DNA of 64,000 bases from Pseudomonas putida (GTDB lineage Bacteria; Pseudomonadota; Gammaproteobacteria; Pseudomonadales; Pseudomonadaceae): positions 1-64,000 of the forward strand of contig NZ_JANHLK010000030.1 in the NCBI RefSeq assembly GCF_028682635.1. Direction: 5' to 3'. The notes below the pieces were generated by a model. The model saw only the letters and a program-made list of their open reading frames with translations. It was not told the DNA's origin and made no database searches. Both the position numbers and the translations under genes were made by a program. This document shows positions 50,269 through 59,772 of this stretch, piece by piece. Within the stretch, counting starts at the first letter, position 1, and every line of letters begins with the position of its first letter.

Positions 50269-51591
50269 ATGCCAAATCTCCCCACGCACGACGTTGCGAC
50301 GGCGTCAGCCACCTGTGTGCCCGGTATCAACCGAGGGTTGGTCCTGGCGCTGCTCGGCTTGAGCGTCCTGCCCACCCAGCTTCGCGCCGCTGGTTTTATC
50401 GAAGACAGTCACGGCACCTTGACCCTGCGAAATTACTACCTGGACCGTCAATACAAGGACGATGGCGCCAAGACCGCCGCCCAGGAGTGGGCCCAGGGTT
50501 TCATCATGAACATGGAGTCTGGGTTTACCGAAGGGCCGCTGGGTTTTGGCCTGGACGTTCGCGGGCTGCTGGGGGTCAAGCTCGACTCCGCGCCGGATCG
50601 CAGCGGCACCGAGTTGCTGCCGGTGTCGGCCAGCGACAATCGTGCGGCGGATGAGTACTCGCGCCTGGCCCCGACCGCCAAGCTGCGTTTTGCCCAGACC
50701 ACGGTGAAGTCCGGGGACGTGTCAATCTTCCTGCCGTTTGCCTTTGCCAGCCCCTCGCGATTGCTGCCACAGACCTTTCGCGGCACCACCCTCAGTTCCA
50801 GGGACTTCGATGGCCTGACGCTGAACACCGGGTACATCGATCGCATCGACAAGCGCAATTCCACCAACTATGAGGCGATGACCATCGCTTCGCCCAACCG
50901 GCGCTTCAACGCCACTGCCACGACCTCGCACATGGCCTACCTGGGGGGCGATTATCAGGTCAGCAAGACGCTGAGCCTGCGGGCCTACCACGCGGAAGTG
51001 GCCGACTTGTACCAACAGGACACCTTTGCCTTGCTGCATGACCTGCCCCTGGGCGGCGGGACATTGACCAGCGACCTGCGCAGTTTTTTCAGTCGCGAGG
51101 ATGGCAGCGCCAAGGGCGGTGAAGTGGATAACCGCAACGTCTCGGGGCTGTTCAGCTACCGTTACGGCGGACACAAGTTGGGCATCGGCTATATGCATTC
51201 CAGTGGCGACTCGGCGACGCCCTACATCTCCGGGACAGAGTTGATGGGGATGAGTGAGCTGACCATGGCGTCGGACTTTCTCAACGCCAAGGAGCGTACG
51301 TGGCAGGCCATCTATGACTACGACTTCGTCGCGTCCGGAGTGCCCGGGCTGAGGGGGCGGTTGCGTTATTTGCGTGGTGATAATATCGAGCTGGCAGCCT
51401 TCAACGCCGAGGACCGCAAGGAGCGAGAATTCCAGATGGAGCTGGGCTATGTGGTGCAGAGCGGTCCGCTGAAAAACGTCGCGCTGGTGGCGCGCAAGGC
51501 GATCTACCGCAACGATTTCCCGAGTGGCGCGGCATTTCGCGATGAAAACCAGACCCGCTTCCTGGTGACCTACACCTTGCCGATCTGGTAA
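50269..51591 (+). CDS. OprD-family porin
   Basis: The 440-residue protein is taken from ATG 50269. A signal peptide (NRGLVLALLGLSVLPTQLRA) ends before AGFIEDSHGTLTLRNYYLDRQYKDDG, the OprD-type opening. Strand and loop landmarks are EWAQGFIMNMESGFTEGPLGFGLDVRGLLGVKLDS, GTTLSSRDFDGLTLNTGYIDRIDKRNS and the C-terminal TRFLVTYTLPIW with final aromatic residue. OprD porins of the OpdK/aromatic subgroup pass vanillate or hydroxycinnamate-like acids through the outer membrane. It lies beside an AAHS transporter and the ferulate genes, so the substrate is probably ferulate, coumarate or vanillate. Confidence 0.92.
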   Translation: MPNLPTHDVATASATCVPGINRGLVLALLGLSVLPTQLRAAGFIEDSHGTLTLRNYYLDRQYKDDGAKTAAQEWAQGFIMNMESGFTEGPLGFGLDVRGLLGVKLDSAPDRSGTELLPVSASDNRAADEYSRLAPTAKLRFAQTTVKSGDVSIFLPFAFASPSRLLPQTFRGTTLSSRDFDGLTLNTGYIDRIDKRNSTNYEAMTIASPNRRFNATATTSHMAYLGGDYQVSKTLSLRAYHAEVADLYQQDTFALLHDLPLGGGTLTSDLRSFFSREDGSAKGGEVDNRNVSGLFSYRYGGHKLGIGYMHSSGDSATPYISGTELMGMSELTMASDFLNAKERTWQAIYDYDFVASGVPGLRGRLRYLRGDNIELAAFNAEDRKEREFQMELGYVVQSGPLKNVALVARKAIYRNDFPSGAAFRDENQTRFLVTYTLPIW

Positions 51592-51612
51592 CCGCCTGCA
51601 AGCTTCTCACCG

Positions 51613-51636
51613 GCACGCCCCTTGGGGGGGGCGTGC
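51613..51636. terminator. Stem-loop between OprD and MarR genes
   Basis: GCACGCCCC pairs with GGGGCGTGC around a short TTGGGG loop, between converging genes. It has no T run. Confidence 0.6.
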
Positions 51637-51637
51637 G

Positions 51638-52126
51638 TCACTCCTGATAAATCTTCTTCAGCAGGCGCAGCAGCTCCTCGCGTTCCTGGGTGTCCAGCGC
51701 CGCGGTGGCGTCCAGGTCGCTTTGCGCGGCGATCTGGTTCAGTTCCTTGAGCAGGGTCTCGCCGGTCTTGCTGAGGAAGATCCCGTACGAGCGCTTGTCC
51801 GGCTTGCAGCGCACGCGCACTGCCAGCGCCCGGCTTTCCAGCTTATTGAGCAGCGGCACCACCTGAGGCGGCTCGATGGTCAGTGCCCGGGCCAGATCGG
51901 CCTGCATCAGGCCGGGGTTCTGATTGATGATCGCCAGGGCCGAAAACTGGGCAGGTCGCAGATCGTGGGCCGAGAGGCGGCCAATCAGGTTCTGGAACAG
52001 CTTGAGTTGTGCGCGGCGCATGGCGTAGCCGATCAGGTCGTTCAAGGCCGAATCGAGTGGTGCCTGCATCTCGGCGTTGTTCGACGGTGCCTCGATCGAC
52101 TCGGCGAGGGGGGAGGGCTTGGCCAT
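51638..52126 (-). CDS. MarR-family regulator of the hydroxycinnamate genes
   Basis: The 162-residue protein is taken from ATG 52126 (AGGA upstream); an upstream start at 52159 is possible. The winged helix is LRPAQFSALAIINQNPGLMQADLARALTIEPPQVVPLLNKLESRALAVRVRCKPDKRSYGIFLSKTG. It is divergent from ech, with an inverted repeat and a promoter between them. MarR proteins at this position (FerR/FerC type) repress ferulate genes until the CoA-thioester of the substrate binds. The assignment to that role rests on gene order. Confidence 0.9.
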   Translation of the reverse strand: MAKPSPLAESIEAPSNNAEMQAPLDSALNDLIGYAMRRAQLKLFQNLIGRLSAHDLRPAQFSALAIINQNPGLMQADLARALTIEPPQVVPLLNKLESRALAVRVRCKPDKRSYGIFLSKTGETLLKELNQIAAQSDLDATAALDTQEREELLRLLKKIYQE

Positions 52127-52262
52127 TGCGGGTGAGTCCTGGGGATTTTGGGTTAACAAGACTATCTATTTTGCCGGCGTTGACCGGTGATTGCTATGGC
52201 CAAAATCGCTGGCGTTCGGACAGCAGGGCGCTGCGCAGCGGGAAACTGGTTAATTTTATTAA

Positions 52263-52297
52263 TAGTTAATTGACATAACTAATTTACCGGTTTAATT
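52263..52297 (+). promoter_or_regulatory. ech promoter and candidate MarR operator
   Basis: TTGACA at 52270-52275 is a perfect -35 box; TTTAAT (52291-52296) or TTAATT one base later serves as -10 at a slightly short spacing. TAGTTA (52263-52268) and TAACTA (52276-52281) form an inverted repeat that covers the -35 box, so a bound MarR dimer would block the promoter. Confidence 0.65.
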
Positions 52298-52335
52298 TCC
52301 AGTCATCTTCAAACCAAGAACAAGAGAGCATCGTC

Positions 52336-53166
52336 ATGAGCAATTACGAAGGTCGCTGGACAACGGTCAAAGTGGAAATCGAGGAAGGCATCGCGTGGGT
52401 CATCCTCAACCGCCCGGAAAAACGCAACGCCATGAGCCCGACCCTGAATCGCGAGATGATCGATGTCCTGGAAACCCTCGAGCAGGATCCGGACGCCGGT
52501 GTCCTGGTGCTGACCGGTGCGGGCGAAGCCTGGACGGCGGGCATGGATCTCAAGGAGTATTTCCGCGAAGTGGACGCCGGCCCGGAGATCCTTCAGGAAA
52601 AAATCCGTCGCGAAGCCTCGCAATGGCAGTGGAAACTGTTGCGCATGTACGCCAAGCCGACCATTGCCATGGTCAACGGCTGGTGCTTCGGTGGCGGTTT
52701 CAGCCCCCTGGTGGCGTGTGACCTGGCGATCTGCGCCGACGAAGCGACGTTTGGCCTGTCGGAAATCAACTGGGGCATCCCGCCCGGCAACCTGGTCAGC
52801 AAGGCCATGGCCGACACCGTGGGCCACCGTCAGTCGCTGTACTACATCATGACCGGCAAGACCTTTGGCGGGCAGAAAGCCGCCGAGATGGGCCTGGTCA
52901 ATGAAAGCGTCCCGTTGGCGCAACTGCGTGAAACCACCGTTGAGCTGGCGCGTAACCTGCTGGAGAAAAACCCAGTGGTGCTGCGTGCGGCCAAGCATGG
53001 TTTCAAACGTTGCCGCGAACTGACGTGGGAGCAGAACGAGGACTACCTGTACGCCAAGCTCGATCAGTCGCGCCTGCTCGACACCGAAGGCGGCCGTGAG
53101 CAGGGCATGAAACAATTCCTCGACGACAAGAGCATCAAGCCCGGCCTGCAAGCGTACAAACGCTGA
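52336..53166 (+). CDS. ech: Feruloyl/p-coumaroyl-CoA hydratase-lyase (Ech)
   Basis: The 276-residue crotonase-fold enzyme turns feruloyl-CoA into vanillin plus acetyl-CoA by hydration and retro-aldol cleavage. The text NRPEKRNAMSPTLNREMIDVLETLEQDPDAGVLVLTGAGEAWTAGMDLKEYFREVDAGPE is diagnostic of this lyase. So are CFGGGFSPLVACDLAICADEATFGLSEINWGIPPG (oxyanion hole and catalytic Glu) and LYYIMTGKTFGGQKAAEMGLVN. Length is normal. It is the first gene of ech-vdh-fcs and lies divergent to its MarR regulator. Confidence 0.96.
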   Translation: MSNYEGRWTTVKVEIEEGIAWVILNRPEKRNAMSPTLNREMIDVLETLEQDPDAGVLVLTGAGEAWTAGMDLKEYFREVDAGPEILQEKIRREASQWQWKLLRMYAKPTIAMVNGWCFGGGFSPLVACDLAICADEATFGLSEINWGIPPGNLVSKAMADTVGHRQSLYYIMTGKTFGGQKAAEMGLVNESVPLAQLRETTVELARNLLEKNPVVLRAAKHGFKRCRELTWEQNEDYLYAKLDQSRLLDTEGGREQGMKQFLDDKSIKPGLQAYKR

Positions 53167-53262
53167 GGTTCTGCGGTAGGTAGCCGGGCGCAGTTGCGTC
53201 CCGGTACTGCGGTTACATCGTTCTTAATGTATTCCCGACAAAGACTATAAAGAGGAATCACC

Positions 53263-54711
53263 ATGCTGGACGTGCCCCTGCTGATTGGCGGCCAGTCGTG
53301 CCCCGCCCGCGACGGTCGAACCTTCGAGCGCCGCAACCCGGTGACCGGCGAGTTGGTGTCGCGGGTTGCCGCCGCCACCCTGGAAGATGCCGACGCCGCG
53401 GTGGCCGCTGCGCAGAAGGCGTTTCCCGTCTGGGCTGCCCTGGCCCCCAATGAACGTCGCACCCGTTTGCTCAAGGCCGCCGAACAATTGCAGGCGCGCA
53501 GTGCCGAGTTCATCGAGGCGGCTGGGGAGACCGGCGCCATGGCCAACTGGTACGGGTTCAACGTGCGGCTGGCGGCCAACATGCTGCGTGAAGCGGCGTC
53601 GATGACCACGCAGATCAATGGCGAAGTCATCCCCTCGGATGTGCCTGGCAGTTTCGCCATGGCCCTGCGCCAACCCTGCGGCGTGGTGTTGGGCATCGCG
53701 CCCTGGAACGCCCCGGTGATTCTTGCCACCCGCGCTATCGCCATGCCATTGGCCTGCGGCAACACCGTGGTGCTCAAGGCCTCCGAGCTCAGTCCTGCGG
53801 TGCACCGCTTGATCGGTCAGGTACTGCAGGACGCCGGCCTGGGCGATGGCGTGGTCAATGTCATCAGCAACGCACCTGAGGATGCCCCGGCGATTGTCGA
53901 GCGATTGATCGCCAATCCGGCGGTGCGCCGGGTCAATTTCACCGGCTCGACCCATGTCGGACGAATCGTCGGCGAGCTCTCGGCGCGCCACCTCAAGCCG
54001 GCGTTGCTGGAATTGGGCGGCAAGGCGCCGCTGCTGGTGCTCGACGATGCCGACCTGGATGCTGCGGTAGAGGCGGCCGCCTTTGGCGCCTATTTCAATC
54101 AAGGACAGATCTGCATGTCCACCGAGCGCCTGATCGTCGATGCCAAGGTGGCCGATGCCTTTGTCGCCAAGTTGGCGGCCAAGGTCGCCACCCTGCGCGC
54201 GGGCGACCCCGCAGATGCGCAATCGGTGCTCGGTTCGCTGGTGGACGCCAGCGCCGGCACGCGCATCAAGGGCTTGATCGACGATGCATTGGCCAAGGGC
54301 GCGCGCCTGGTGGTCGGCGGGCAACTGGATGGCAGCATTTTGCAGCCGACCCTGCTCGACGGTGTCGACGCGAGCATGCGCCTGTACCGCGAGGAGTCCT
54401 TCGGGCCGGTGGCCGTCCTGCTGCGCGGCGAGGGAGATGAAGCGCTGCTGCAGCTGGCCAATGACTCCGAGTTCGGTTTGTCGGCGGCGATTTTCAGTCG
54501 CGATACCGGGCGTGCCCTGGCCCTGGCCCAACGGGTCGAGTCGGGCATCTGCCATATCAACGGCCCGACCGTGCACGACGAGGCGCAAATGCCTTTTGGC
54601 GGGGTCAAGTCCAGCGGCTACGGCAGTTTCGGCGGCAAGGCGTCCATCGAGCATTTCACCCAGCTGCGTTGGGTCACCTTGCAGAACGGACCGCGGCACT
54701 ACCCGATCTGA
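53263..54711 (+). CDS. vdh: Vanillin dehydrogenase (Vdh)
   Basis: The 482-residue aldehyde dehydrogenase starts at an ATG with GAGGA upstream. The NAD site is FTGSTHVGRIVGELSARHLKPALLELGGKAPLLVLDDADLDAAVEAAAFGAYFNQGQICMSTERLIVD, with catalytic Glu in LELGGK and catalytic Cys in GQICMS. It oxidises vanillin (or 4-hydroxybenzaldehyde) to vanillate (or 4-hydroxybenzoate), using the product of Ech. The pairing ech-vdh, with 96 bases between, is the usual Pseudomonas order. ESFGPVAVLL and GVKSSGYGSFGG near the end are normal. Confidence 0.95.
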   Translation: MLDVPLLIGGQSCPARDGRTFERRNPVTGELVSRVAAATLEDADAAVAAAQKAFPVWAALAPNERRTRLLKAAEQLQARSAEFIEAAGETGAMANWYGFNVRLAANMLREAASMTTQINGEVIPSDVPGSFAMALRQPCGVVLGIAPWNAPVILATRAIAMPLACGNTVVLKASELSPAVHRLIGQVLQDAGLGDGVVNVISNAPEDAPAIVERLIANPAVRRVNFTGSTHVGRIVGELSARHLKPALLELGGKAPLLVLDDADLDAAVEAAAFGAYFNQGQICMSTERLIVDAKVADAFVAKLAAKVATLRAGDPADAQSVLGSLVDASAGTRIKGLIDDALAKGARLVVGGQLDGSILQPTLLDGVDASMRLYREESFGPVAVLLRGEGDEALLQLANDSEFGLSAAIFSRDTGRALALAQRVESGICHINGPTVHDEAQMPFGGVKSSGYGSFGGKASIEHFTQLRWVTLQNGPRHYPI

Positions 54712-54820
54712 ACAGGCGGGCAAGGCCGAAATAACAATAACAAGGCTGCAGCCAACGGCTGCCACGCTATCGCTGAGTCACCTGTGGGTGACTTGGGTTT
54801 AGCGTGCCTCGACGGAGTAC

Positions 54821-56710
54821 ATGCACTTGAGTTCCGAATTCAGTTTACAAGCCCAAGCCCAGGCCAGCGCACCGCGCTATCGCCCCGTGTCCATCGGTTG
54901 CGCGGCGGTCGAGGTGACCGAGCAGCAGGGCGAACTGCACATGCGCTCCCTGGAACCCTTGGCCGAGATGCCCAGGCGCTTGCTCGACCGTCTGGTACAT
55001 TGGGCCCGGGTGCGTCCCGAGCAGACCTTTATCGCCGCCCGCCAGGACGACGGTGAATGGCGTCGGGTGAGTTACGCGCAAATGCTCGACAGCGTCCGGG
55101 CGATCGCCCAAAGCCTGCTGAGCTATGGACTGTCGGCCGACAGGCCCCTGGTGTTGCTCTCGGGCAATGACATCGAGCATTTACAAGTCGCCTTCGGCGC
55201 CCTGTATGCGGGCATTCCCTACTGCCCGGTGTCGCCGGCCTATTCGCTGCTGTCCCAGGATTTCTCCAAGCTGCGCCACGTGTGCGACCTGCTGCAACCG
55301 GGCCTGGTGTTCGTCAGTGATGCCCCGGCGTACCAGCGCGCCATTGACGCCGTGCTGCCGGCCGATACGCCACTGATTATCGTCCGTGGCCAGGTCGCGG
55401 GGCGCCGGCAGGTGAGCTTTGCCAGCCTGCTCGAACAATCGGGCGGCGCCGAGGCCGAAGCCGCTTTCGCCGCCACCGGCCCGGACAGCATCGCCAAGTT
55501 TCTGTTCACCTCCGGCTCGACCCGGCTGCCCAAGGCCGTGATCACCACCCAACGCATGCTCTGCGCCAATCAGCAGATGTTGTTGCAGACCTTTCCGGTG
55601 TTCGGTGAAGAACCTCCGGTGCTGGTGGACTGGCTGCCGTGGAACCACACGTTCGGCGGCAGCCACAACCTCGGCATCGTGCTCTACAACGGCGGCAGTT
55701 TTTACCTGGACGACGGCAAGCCGACCGCCCAGGGATTTGCCCAGACCCTGCGCAACCTCAAGGAAGTGTCGCCCACCGCCTACCTGACCGTGCCCAAGGG
55801 CTGGGAAGAACTGGTCTCGGCCCTGGAACAGGACGCGCAATTACGGGAGTGTTTTTTCAAGCGCGTCAGCCTGTTCTTCTTCGCCGCTGCCGGGCTGTCG
55901 CAAAGCGTCTGGGATCGGCTTGACCGGGTCGCCGAACAACACTGTGGCGAACGCATCCGGATGATGGCGGGGCTGGGCATGACCGAGGCCGCGCCCTCCT
56001 GCACCTTTACCACCGGGCCCTTGTCCATGGCCGGTTACATCGGCCTGCCGGCACCGGGTTGTGAGGTCCGCTTGGTGCCCAGGGAGGGCAAGCTGGAAGG
56101 GCGCTTCCGTGGGCCGCACATCATGCCCGGTTACTGGCGCTCACCAAAGCAGACCGCCGAGGTGTTCGACGAACAAGGCTATTACTGTTCCGGTGACGCG
56201 CTCAAGCTGGCTGACCCGGATGACGCGCAACTGGGGCTGATGTTCGATGGGCGCATTGCCGAAGACTTCAAGCTGTCTTCCGGGGTCTTCGTCAGTGTCG
56301 GGCCGCTGCGTAATCGTGCGGTACTGGAGGGCTCGCCCTATGTTCAGGACCTGGTGGTGACCGCGCCGGATCGTGAATGCCTGGGCGCGCTGGTGTTCCC
56401 ACGAATGTACGAATGCCGCCGCCTGGCGGGGCTCGGTGCCAGTGCCAACGATGCCCAGGTGCTGGCCAGCGCGCCGGTGCGGCAGTGGTTCGCCGACTGG
56501 TTGCAGCGGCTCAATCGCGACGCCAGCGGCAACGCCAGTCGCCTGGAATGGATCGCGTTGCTCGACGAGGCCCCGTCCATCGATCGCGGTGAAATTACCG
56601 ACAAAGGCTCGATCAACCAGCGTGCGGTGTTGCAATGCCGTGCGGCCCAGGTCGAGGCGTTGTATCGCGGTGAAGACCCGTCGATCCTGCGTGCAGGGCC
56701 ACGGTCATGA
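54821..56710 (+). CDS. fcs: Feruloyl-CoA synthetase (Fcs)
   Basis: The 629-residue adenylate-forming enzyme starts at an ATG with GGAG upstream. It has the AMP-binding motif FLFTSGSTRLPKAVITTQRML. Further motifs are WLPWNHTFGGSHNLGIVLYNGGSFYLDDGKP, MAGLGMTEAAPSCTFTTGP and DGRIAEDFKLSSGVFVSVGPLRN (hinge and C-terminal lid). It activates ferulate, p-coumarate or caffeate with ATP and CoA, the entry step of the pathway. It overlaps the thiolase gene by four bases, so translation is coupled. The 110 bases before it contain a GTCACC/GGTGAC hairpin. Confidence 0.95.
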   Translation: MHLSSEFSLQAQAQASAPRYRPVSIGCAAVEVTEQQGELHMRSLEPLAEMPRRLLDRLVHWARVRPEQTFIAARQDDGEWRRVSYAQMLDSVRAIAQSLLSYGLSADRPLVLLSGNDIEHLQVAFGALYAGIPYCPVSPAYSLLSQDFSKLRHVCDLLQPGLVFVSDAPAYQRAIDAVLPADTPLIIVRGQVAGRRQVSFASLLEQSGGAEAEAAFAATGPDSIAKFLFTSGSTRLPKAVITTQRMLCANQQMLLQTFPVFGEEPPVLVDWLPWNHTFGGSHNLGIVLYNGGSFYLDDGKPTAQGFAQTLRNLKEVSPTAYLTVPKGWEELVSALEQDAQLRECFFKRVSLFFFAAAGLSQSVWDRLDRVAEQHCGERIRMMAGLGMTEAAPSCTFTTGPLSMAGYIGLPAPGCEVRLVPREGKLEGRFRGPHIMPGYWRSPKQTAEVFDEQGYYCSGDALKLADPDDAQLGLMFDGRIAEDFKLSSGVFVSVGPLRNRAVLEGSPYVQDLVVTAPDRECLGALVFPRMYECRRLAGLGASANDAQVLASAPVRQWFADWLQRLNRDASGNASRLEWIALLDEAPSIDRGEITDKGSINQRAVLQCRAAQVEALYRGEDPSILRAGPRS

Positions 56711-57948
56711 GTGGCCCGGGGCAATACTCGTCCTTCAGCGATGTGGCGATTCTTGAAGGCGTGCGAACACCTTGGATTGATGTCGGCGGCGCGTTGGCCC
56801 AGGTATCGCCCATTGATCTGGGCATCAAGGTCGGTCGCGAAGCGTTGGCCCGTGCCGGGCTCGATCCGCGGGCAGTTGACACGGTGCTGGCCGGCTCCAT
56901 GGCCCAGGCCAGCTTCGACGCCTACATGCTGCCACGCCATATCGGTCTGTACAGCGGTGTGCCGCAACAGGTGCCGGCATTGGCGGTGCAGCGCATTTGC
57001 GCGACCGGCTTTGAGCTGTTGCGCCAGGCCGGCGAGCAGCTTCAAGGGGGCGCGCAACTGGCGCTGTGTGTGGGCGCCGAATCCATGTCGCGCAACCCGA
57101 TTGCCGCCTACACCCATCGGGGCGGGTTTCGCCTCGGGGCGCCGGTGGATTTCAAGGATTTCCTTTGGGAAGCGCTGTACGACCCGGCGCCGGGCCTGGA
57201 CATGATCGCCACGGCGGAAAACCTCGCCAGGCGTCACGGCCTGAGCCGCGAGGCGGTGGATGCCTATGCCTTCGACAGTCACCAAAGGGCGCTGCACGCG
57301 CAGACCAGCGGCTGGTTCAGCGATGAAATCGTCCCGGTGGATATTGAGGTGTTTGAACTGGAGGGCTATCAGCCACGGGGGATTACCCTGGCGCGTCGAT
57401 GTGAAGCGGTGACCCAGGACAGCCATCCCCGGCCCACCGATTTATCCGCGCTGGCCAGGCTGCAGGCGATTCATGCTGATGGCGTGCAAACCGCCGGCAA
57501 CAGCTGTGCGGTGGTGGACGGCGCAGCGGCCGCACTGGTCGGCCGAGCCTCGATGAGTGCGCGTCCGGTACTGGCGCACCTGTTGGCGACTGCGGTGGTC
57601 GGTGTGGCGCCGGAGTTCATGGGGATCGGCCCGGTGCCGGCGATCCAGTTGTTGCTGCAACGCAGCGGCCTGGCCCAGGACGATATCGCCCTGTTTGAAA
57701 TCAACGAGGCGCAAGGTGCGCAGGTGCTTGCAGTGGCTCAGGCGCTGGAGCTGGATAGCCAGCGGCTTAACCGCCGTGGTGGTTCGATCGCGCTGGGGCA
57801 TCCATTGGCCGCCACCGGCCTGCGTTTGGTGATGACCCTGGCGCGGCAATTGCGCGAACAACATCTGCGCTACGGGATCGCCGCTGCCTGTGTCGGCGGC
57901 GGGCAGGGCATGGCCGTGCTGATCGAAAACCCGGATTTTCCTGGCTGA
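56707..57948 (+). CDS. aat: Acetyl-CoA acetyltransferase-like thiolase (Aat)
   Basis: The 413-residue thiolase has the active Cys in VQRICATGFELLRQAGEQL (CATG rather than the usual C-G-S-G), His in GGSIALGHPLAATGLRLVMTLARQL, and the second Cys in ACVGGGQGMAVLIE. It could release acetyl-CoA from a beta-keto intermediate of a beta-oxidative ferulate route, or act on another side chain. The retro-aldol route through Ech does not need it, although aat-like genes often sit next to fcs in Pseudomonas. It overlaps fcs and precedes the acyl-CoA dehydrogenase gene. Confidence 0.9.
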   Translation: MSGPGQYSSFSDVAILEGVRTPWIDVGGALAQVSPIDLGIKVGREALARAGLDPRAVDTVLAGSMAQASFDAYMLPRHIGLYSGVPQQVPALAVQRICATGFELLRQAGEQLQGGAQLALCVGAESMSRNPIAAYTHRGGFRLGAPVDFKDFLWEALYDPAPGLDMIATAENLARRHGLSREAVDAYAFDSHQRALHAQTSGWFSDEIVPVDIEVFELEGYQPRGITLARRCEAVTQDSHPRPTDLSALARLQAIHADGVQTAGNSCAVVDGAAAALVGRASMSARPVLAHLLATAVVGVAPEFMGIGPVPAIQLLLQRSGLAQDDIALFEINEAQGAQVLAVAQALELDSQRLNRRGGSIALGHPLAATGLRLVMTLARQLREQHLRYGIAAACVGGGQGMAVLIENPDFPG

Positions 57949-57991
57949 CTCCTAGCGGTGTTTCTTCCCTTTTGACCACTTGAGGTTTGCC

Positions 57992-59749
57992 ATGTGGCAC
58001 TACCAGGCGCCATTGCGCGACATGCATTTCATCCTTGAACACTGGCTGCAGGCGCCCCAGGCCTGGAGCCAGATGCCCGCATTCGAAGCCCTGGATCTGC
58101 CGTTGGCACTCCAGGTGCTGGGCGAGGCCGGGCGTTTCAGCGCGGATGTACTGGCGCCGCTCAACAGCAGTGGCGATCGCCAGGGTTGCCGCTTCGACAA
58201 TGGCCGGGTCAGCACGCCGGACGGTTTTGTCCAGGCTTACCGGGCATTCGCCGAAGGTGGCTGGCCGGCATTGGCCTGTGATGAAGCCTTCGGTGGCCAG
58301 GGACTGCCGCAACTGCTCGATGCCGCCTTGCAGGAAATGCTCTACGCCAGCAACCACGCCTGGGCCATGTACACGGGAATCGCCCATGGCGCCTACCTGT
58401 GCCTCAAGACCCATGCGCCGCAGTGGATCAAGGAGCGTTATCTGCCGCAGATCGTCAGTGGCGAGGCGCTGCCCACCATGTGCCTGACCGAACCCCAGGC
58501 AGGCAGCGACGTCGGCCTGCTGCGCTGCCGTGCCGAACCCCAGGGCGACGGCAGTTATCGGTTGAGCGGCAGCAAGTTGTTCATTTCCGGAGGCGAACAT
58601 GACCTGACCGAAAATATCCTGCACCTGGTGCTGGCACGCTTGCCCGGGGCGCCCACTGGTAGTCGTGGTATTTCGCTGTTTTTGGTGCCCAGGCGACTGG
58701 ATGACGGCCAAACCAATGCGCTGCGCTGCGACGGTATCGAACACAAGATGGGCATCAAGGGCAGTGCCACGTGCTCGCTGGTCTTCGACGGCGCCCAGGG
58801 TTGGCTGATCGGCGAGGCGAACCATGGTTTGGCCGCGATGTTCGTGATGATGAACTCGGCACGACTGCATGTCGGCCTCCAGGGGTTGGGGCATGCCGAG
58901 GCTGCATGGCAGAACGCCTATACGTACGCGCTGGAGCGCAGACAAATGCGTGCGCCCAAGCGTCCTGTCGGCGTTGCCGCCGAAGCGGTCGACCCGATTC
59001 ATTATCATCCGGCCATGCGCCGGGTTTTGCTGGAATTACAGGCCTGCGCCGAGGGCATGCGCGCCATTGGTTACTGGGCTGCGCATTTGCTCGATCAGGC
59101 CGAGCATGCCCCGGACATGGCCACTCGGCAGAGTGCCTTGCAACTGGCGGAGCTTTTGACGCCGGTGATCAAGGCTTTTTTCACTGAGCAGGGTTTTCGC
59201 CTGGCCAGCAATGCCTTGCAGGTCTTCGGTGGCTACGGCTACGTCGCCGAGTTCGCCATTGAACAGACCCTGCGCGACAGCCGAATCGCGATGATTTACG
59301 AGGGCAGTAACGAAATCCAGGCCAATGACCTGCTGCTGCGCAAAGTGCTGGGCGATGAAGGCCGGGCTTTCGCTCAATTGTTGGCGGTGATGCGCGAAGA
59401 AGCCGGGCAGGCCGGCGAAACAGCAGGCTGCGCCAGCTTTGGCGCGCAGCTGGCGTTACTGTGCAAAAAACTCGAGGGTGTGCACCTGGAGATACGTGAT
59501 CAGGTCGTCGAGGACGGCGAATATCCCTATCGGGCAGCGGGCGATTTTCTACGACTGTGTGGCGTGGCCCTTCAGGCTTTTGCCTGGACCCGGGCGGCGC
59601 GTGTCGCTCGCTTGTTACCCGACAGCGATCCTTTGCGCGGCAGTAAACTGCAAACCGCGAGTTTTTTCTTCGCCTACCTGCTGCCGGAAGCGGACCAGTG
59701 GATCGCTGCCATTCGTGCGGCCAAGGCACCGCTGCCGTTTCTCAAGTGA
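57992..59749 (+). CDS. Acyl-CoA dehydrogenase of the hydroxycinnamate cluster
   Basis: The 585-residue protein is taken from ATG 57992 (GAGG upstream); a start at 57980 is less likely. The dehydrogenase motifs are PTMCLTEPQAGSDVGLLRCRAEP, SGSKLFISGGEHDLTENILHLVLARL, FGGYGYVAEFAIEQTLRDSRIAMIYEGSNEIQANDLLLRKVL (with catalytic Glu) and an extra C-terminal domain of about 130 residues. The length marks it as the long AcdA/FadE5-like type. It would reduce FAD while forming a 2,3-double bond, consistent with dihydroferuloyl- or phenylpropionyl-CoA as substrate feeding Ech. It ends the plus-strand operon. Confidence 0.92.
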   Translation: MWHYQAPLRDMHFILEHWLQAPQAWSQMPAFEALDLPLALQVLGEAGRFSADVLAPLNSSGDRQGCRFDNGRVSTPDGFVQAYRAFAEGGWPALACDEAFGGQGLPQLLDAALQEMLYASNHAWAMYTGIAHGAYLCLKTHAPQWIKERYLPQIVSGEALPTMCLTEPQAGSDVGLLRCRAEPQGDGSYRLSGSKLFISGGEHDLTENILHLVLARLPGAPTGSRGISLFLVPRRLDDGQTNALRCDGIEHKMGIKGSATCSLVFDGAQGWLIGEANHGLAAMFVMMNSARLHVGLQGLGHAEAAWQNAYTYALERRQMRAPKRPVGVAAEAVDPIHYHPAMRRVLLELQACAEGMRAIGYWAAHLLDQAEHAPDMATRQSALQLAELLTPVIKAFFTEQGFRLASNALQVFGGYGYVAEFAIEQTLRDSRIAMIYEGSNEIQANDLLLRKVLGDEGRAFAQLLAVMREEAGQAGETAGCASFGAQLALLCKKLEGVHLEIRDQVVEDGEYPYRAAGDFLRLCGVALQAFAWTRAARVARLLPDSDPLRGSKLQTASFFFAYLLPEADQWIAAIRAAKAPLPFLK

Positions 59750-59772
59750 GTTCAGGAGGCGGGTCGCGGGCA

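Noticed and set aside
53245..54765. 506-codon minus-strand frame opposite vdh
   Set aside because: Shadow of the vanillin dehydrogenase gene; no known motif.
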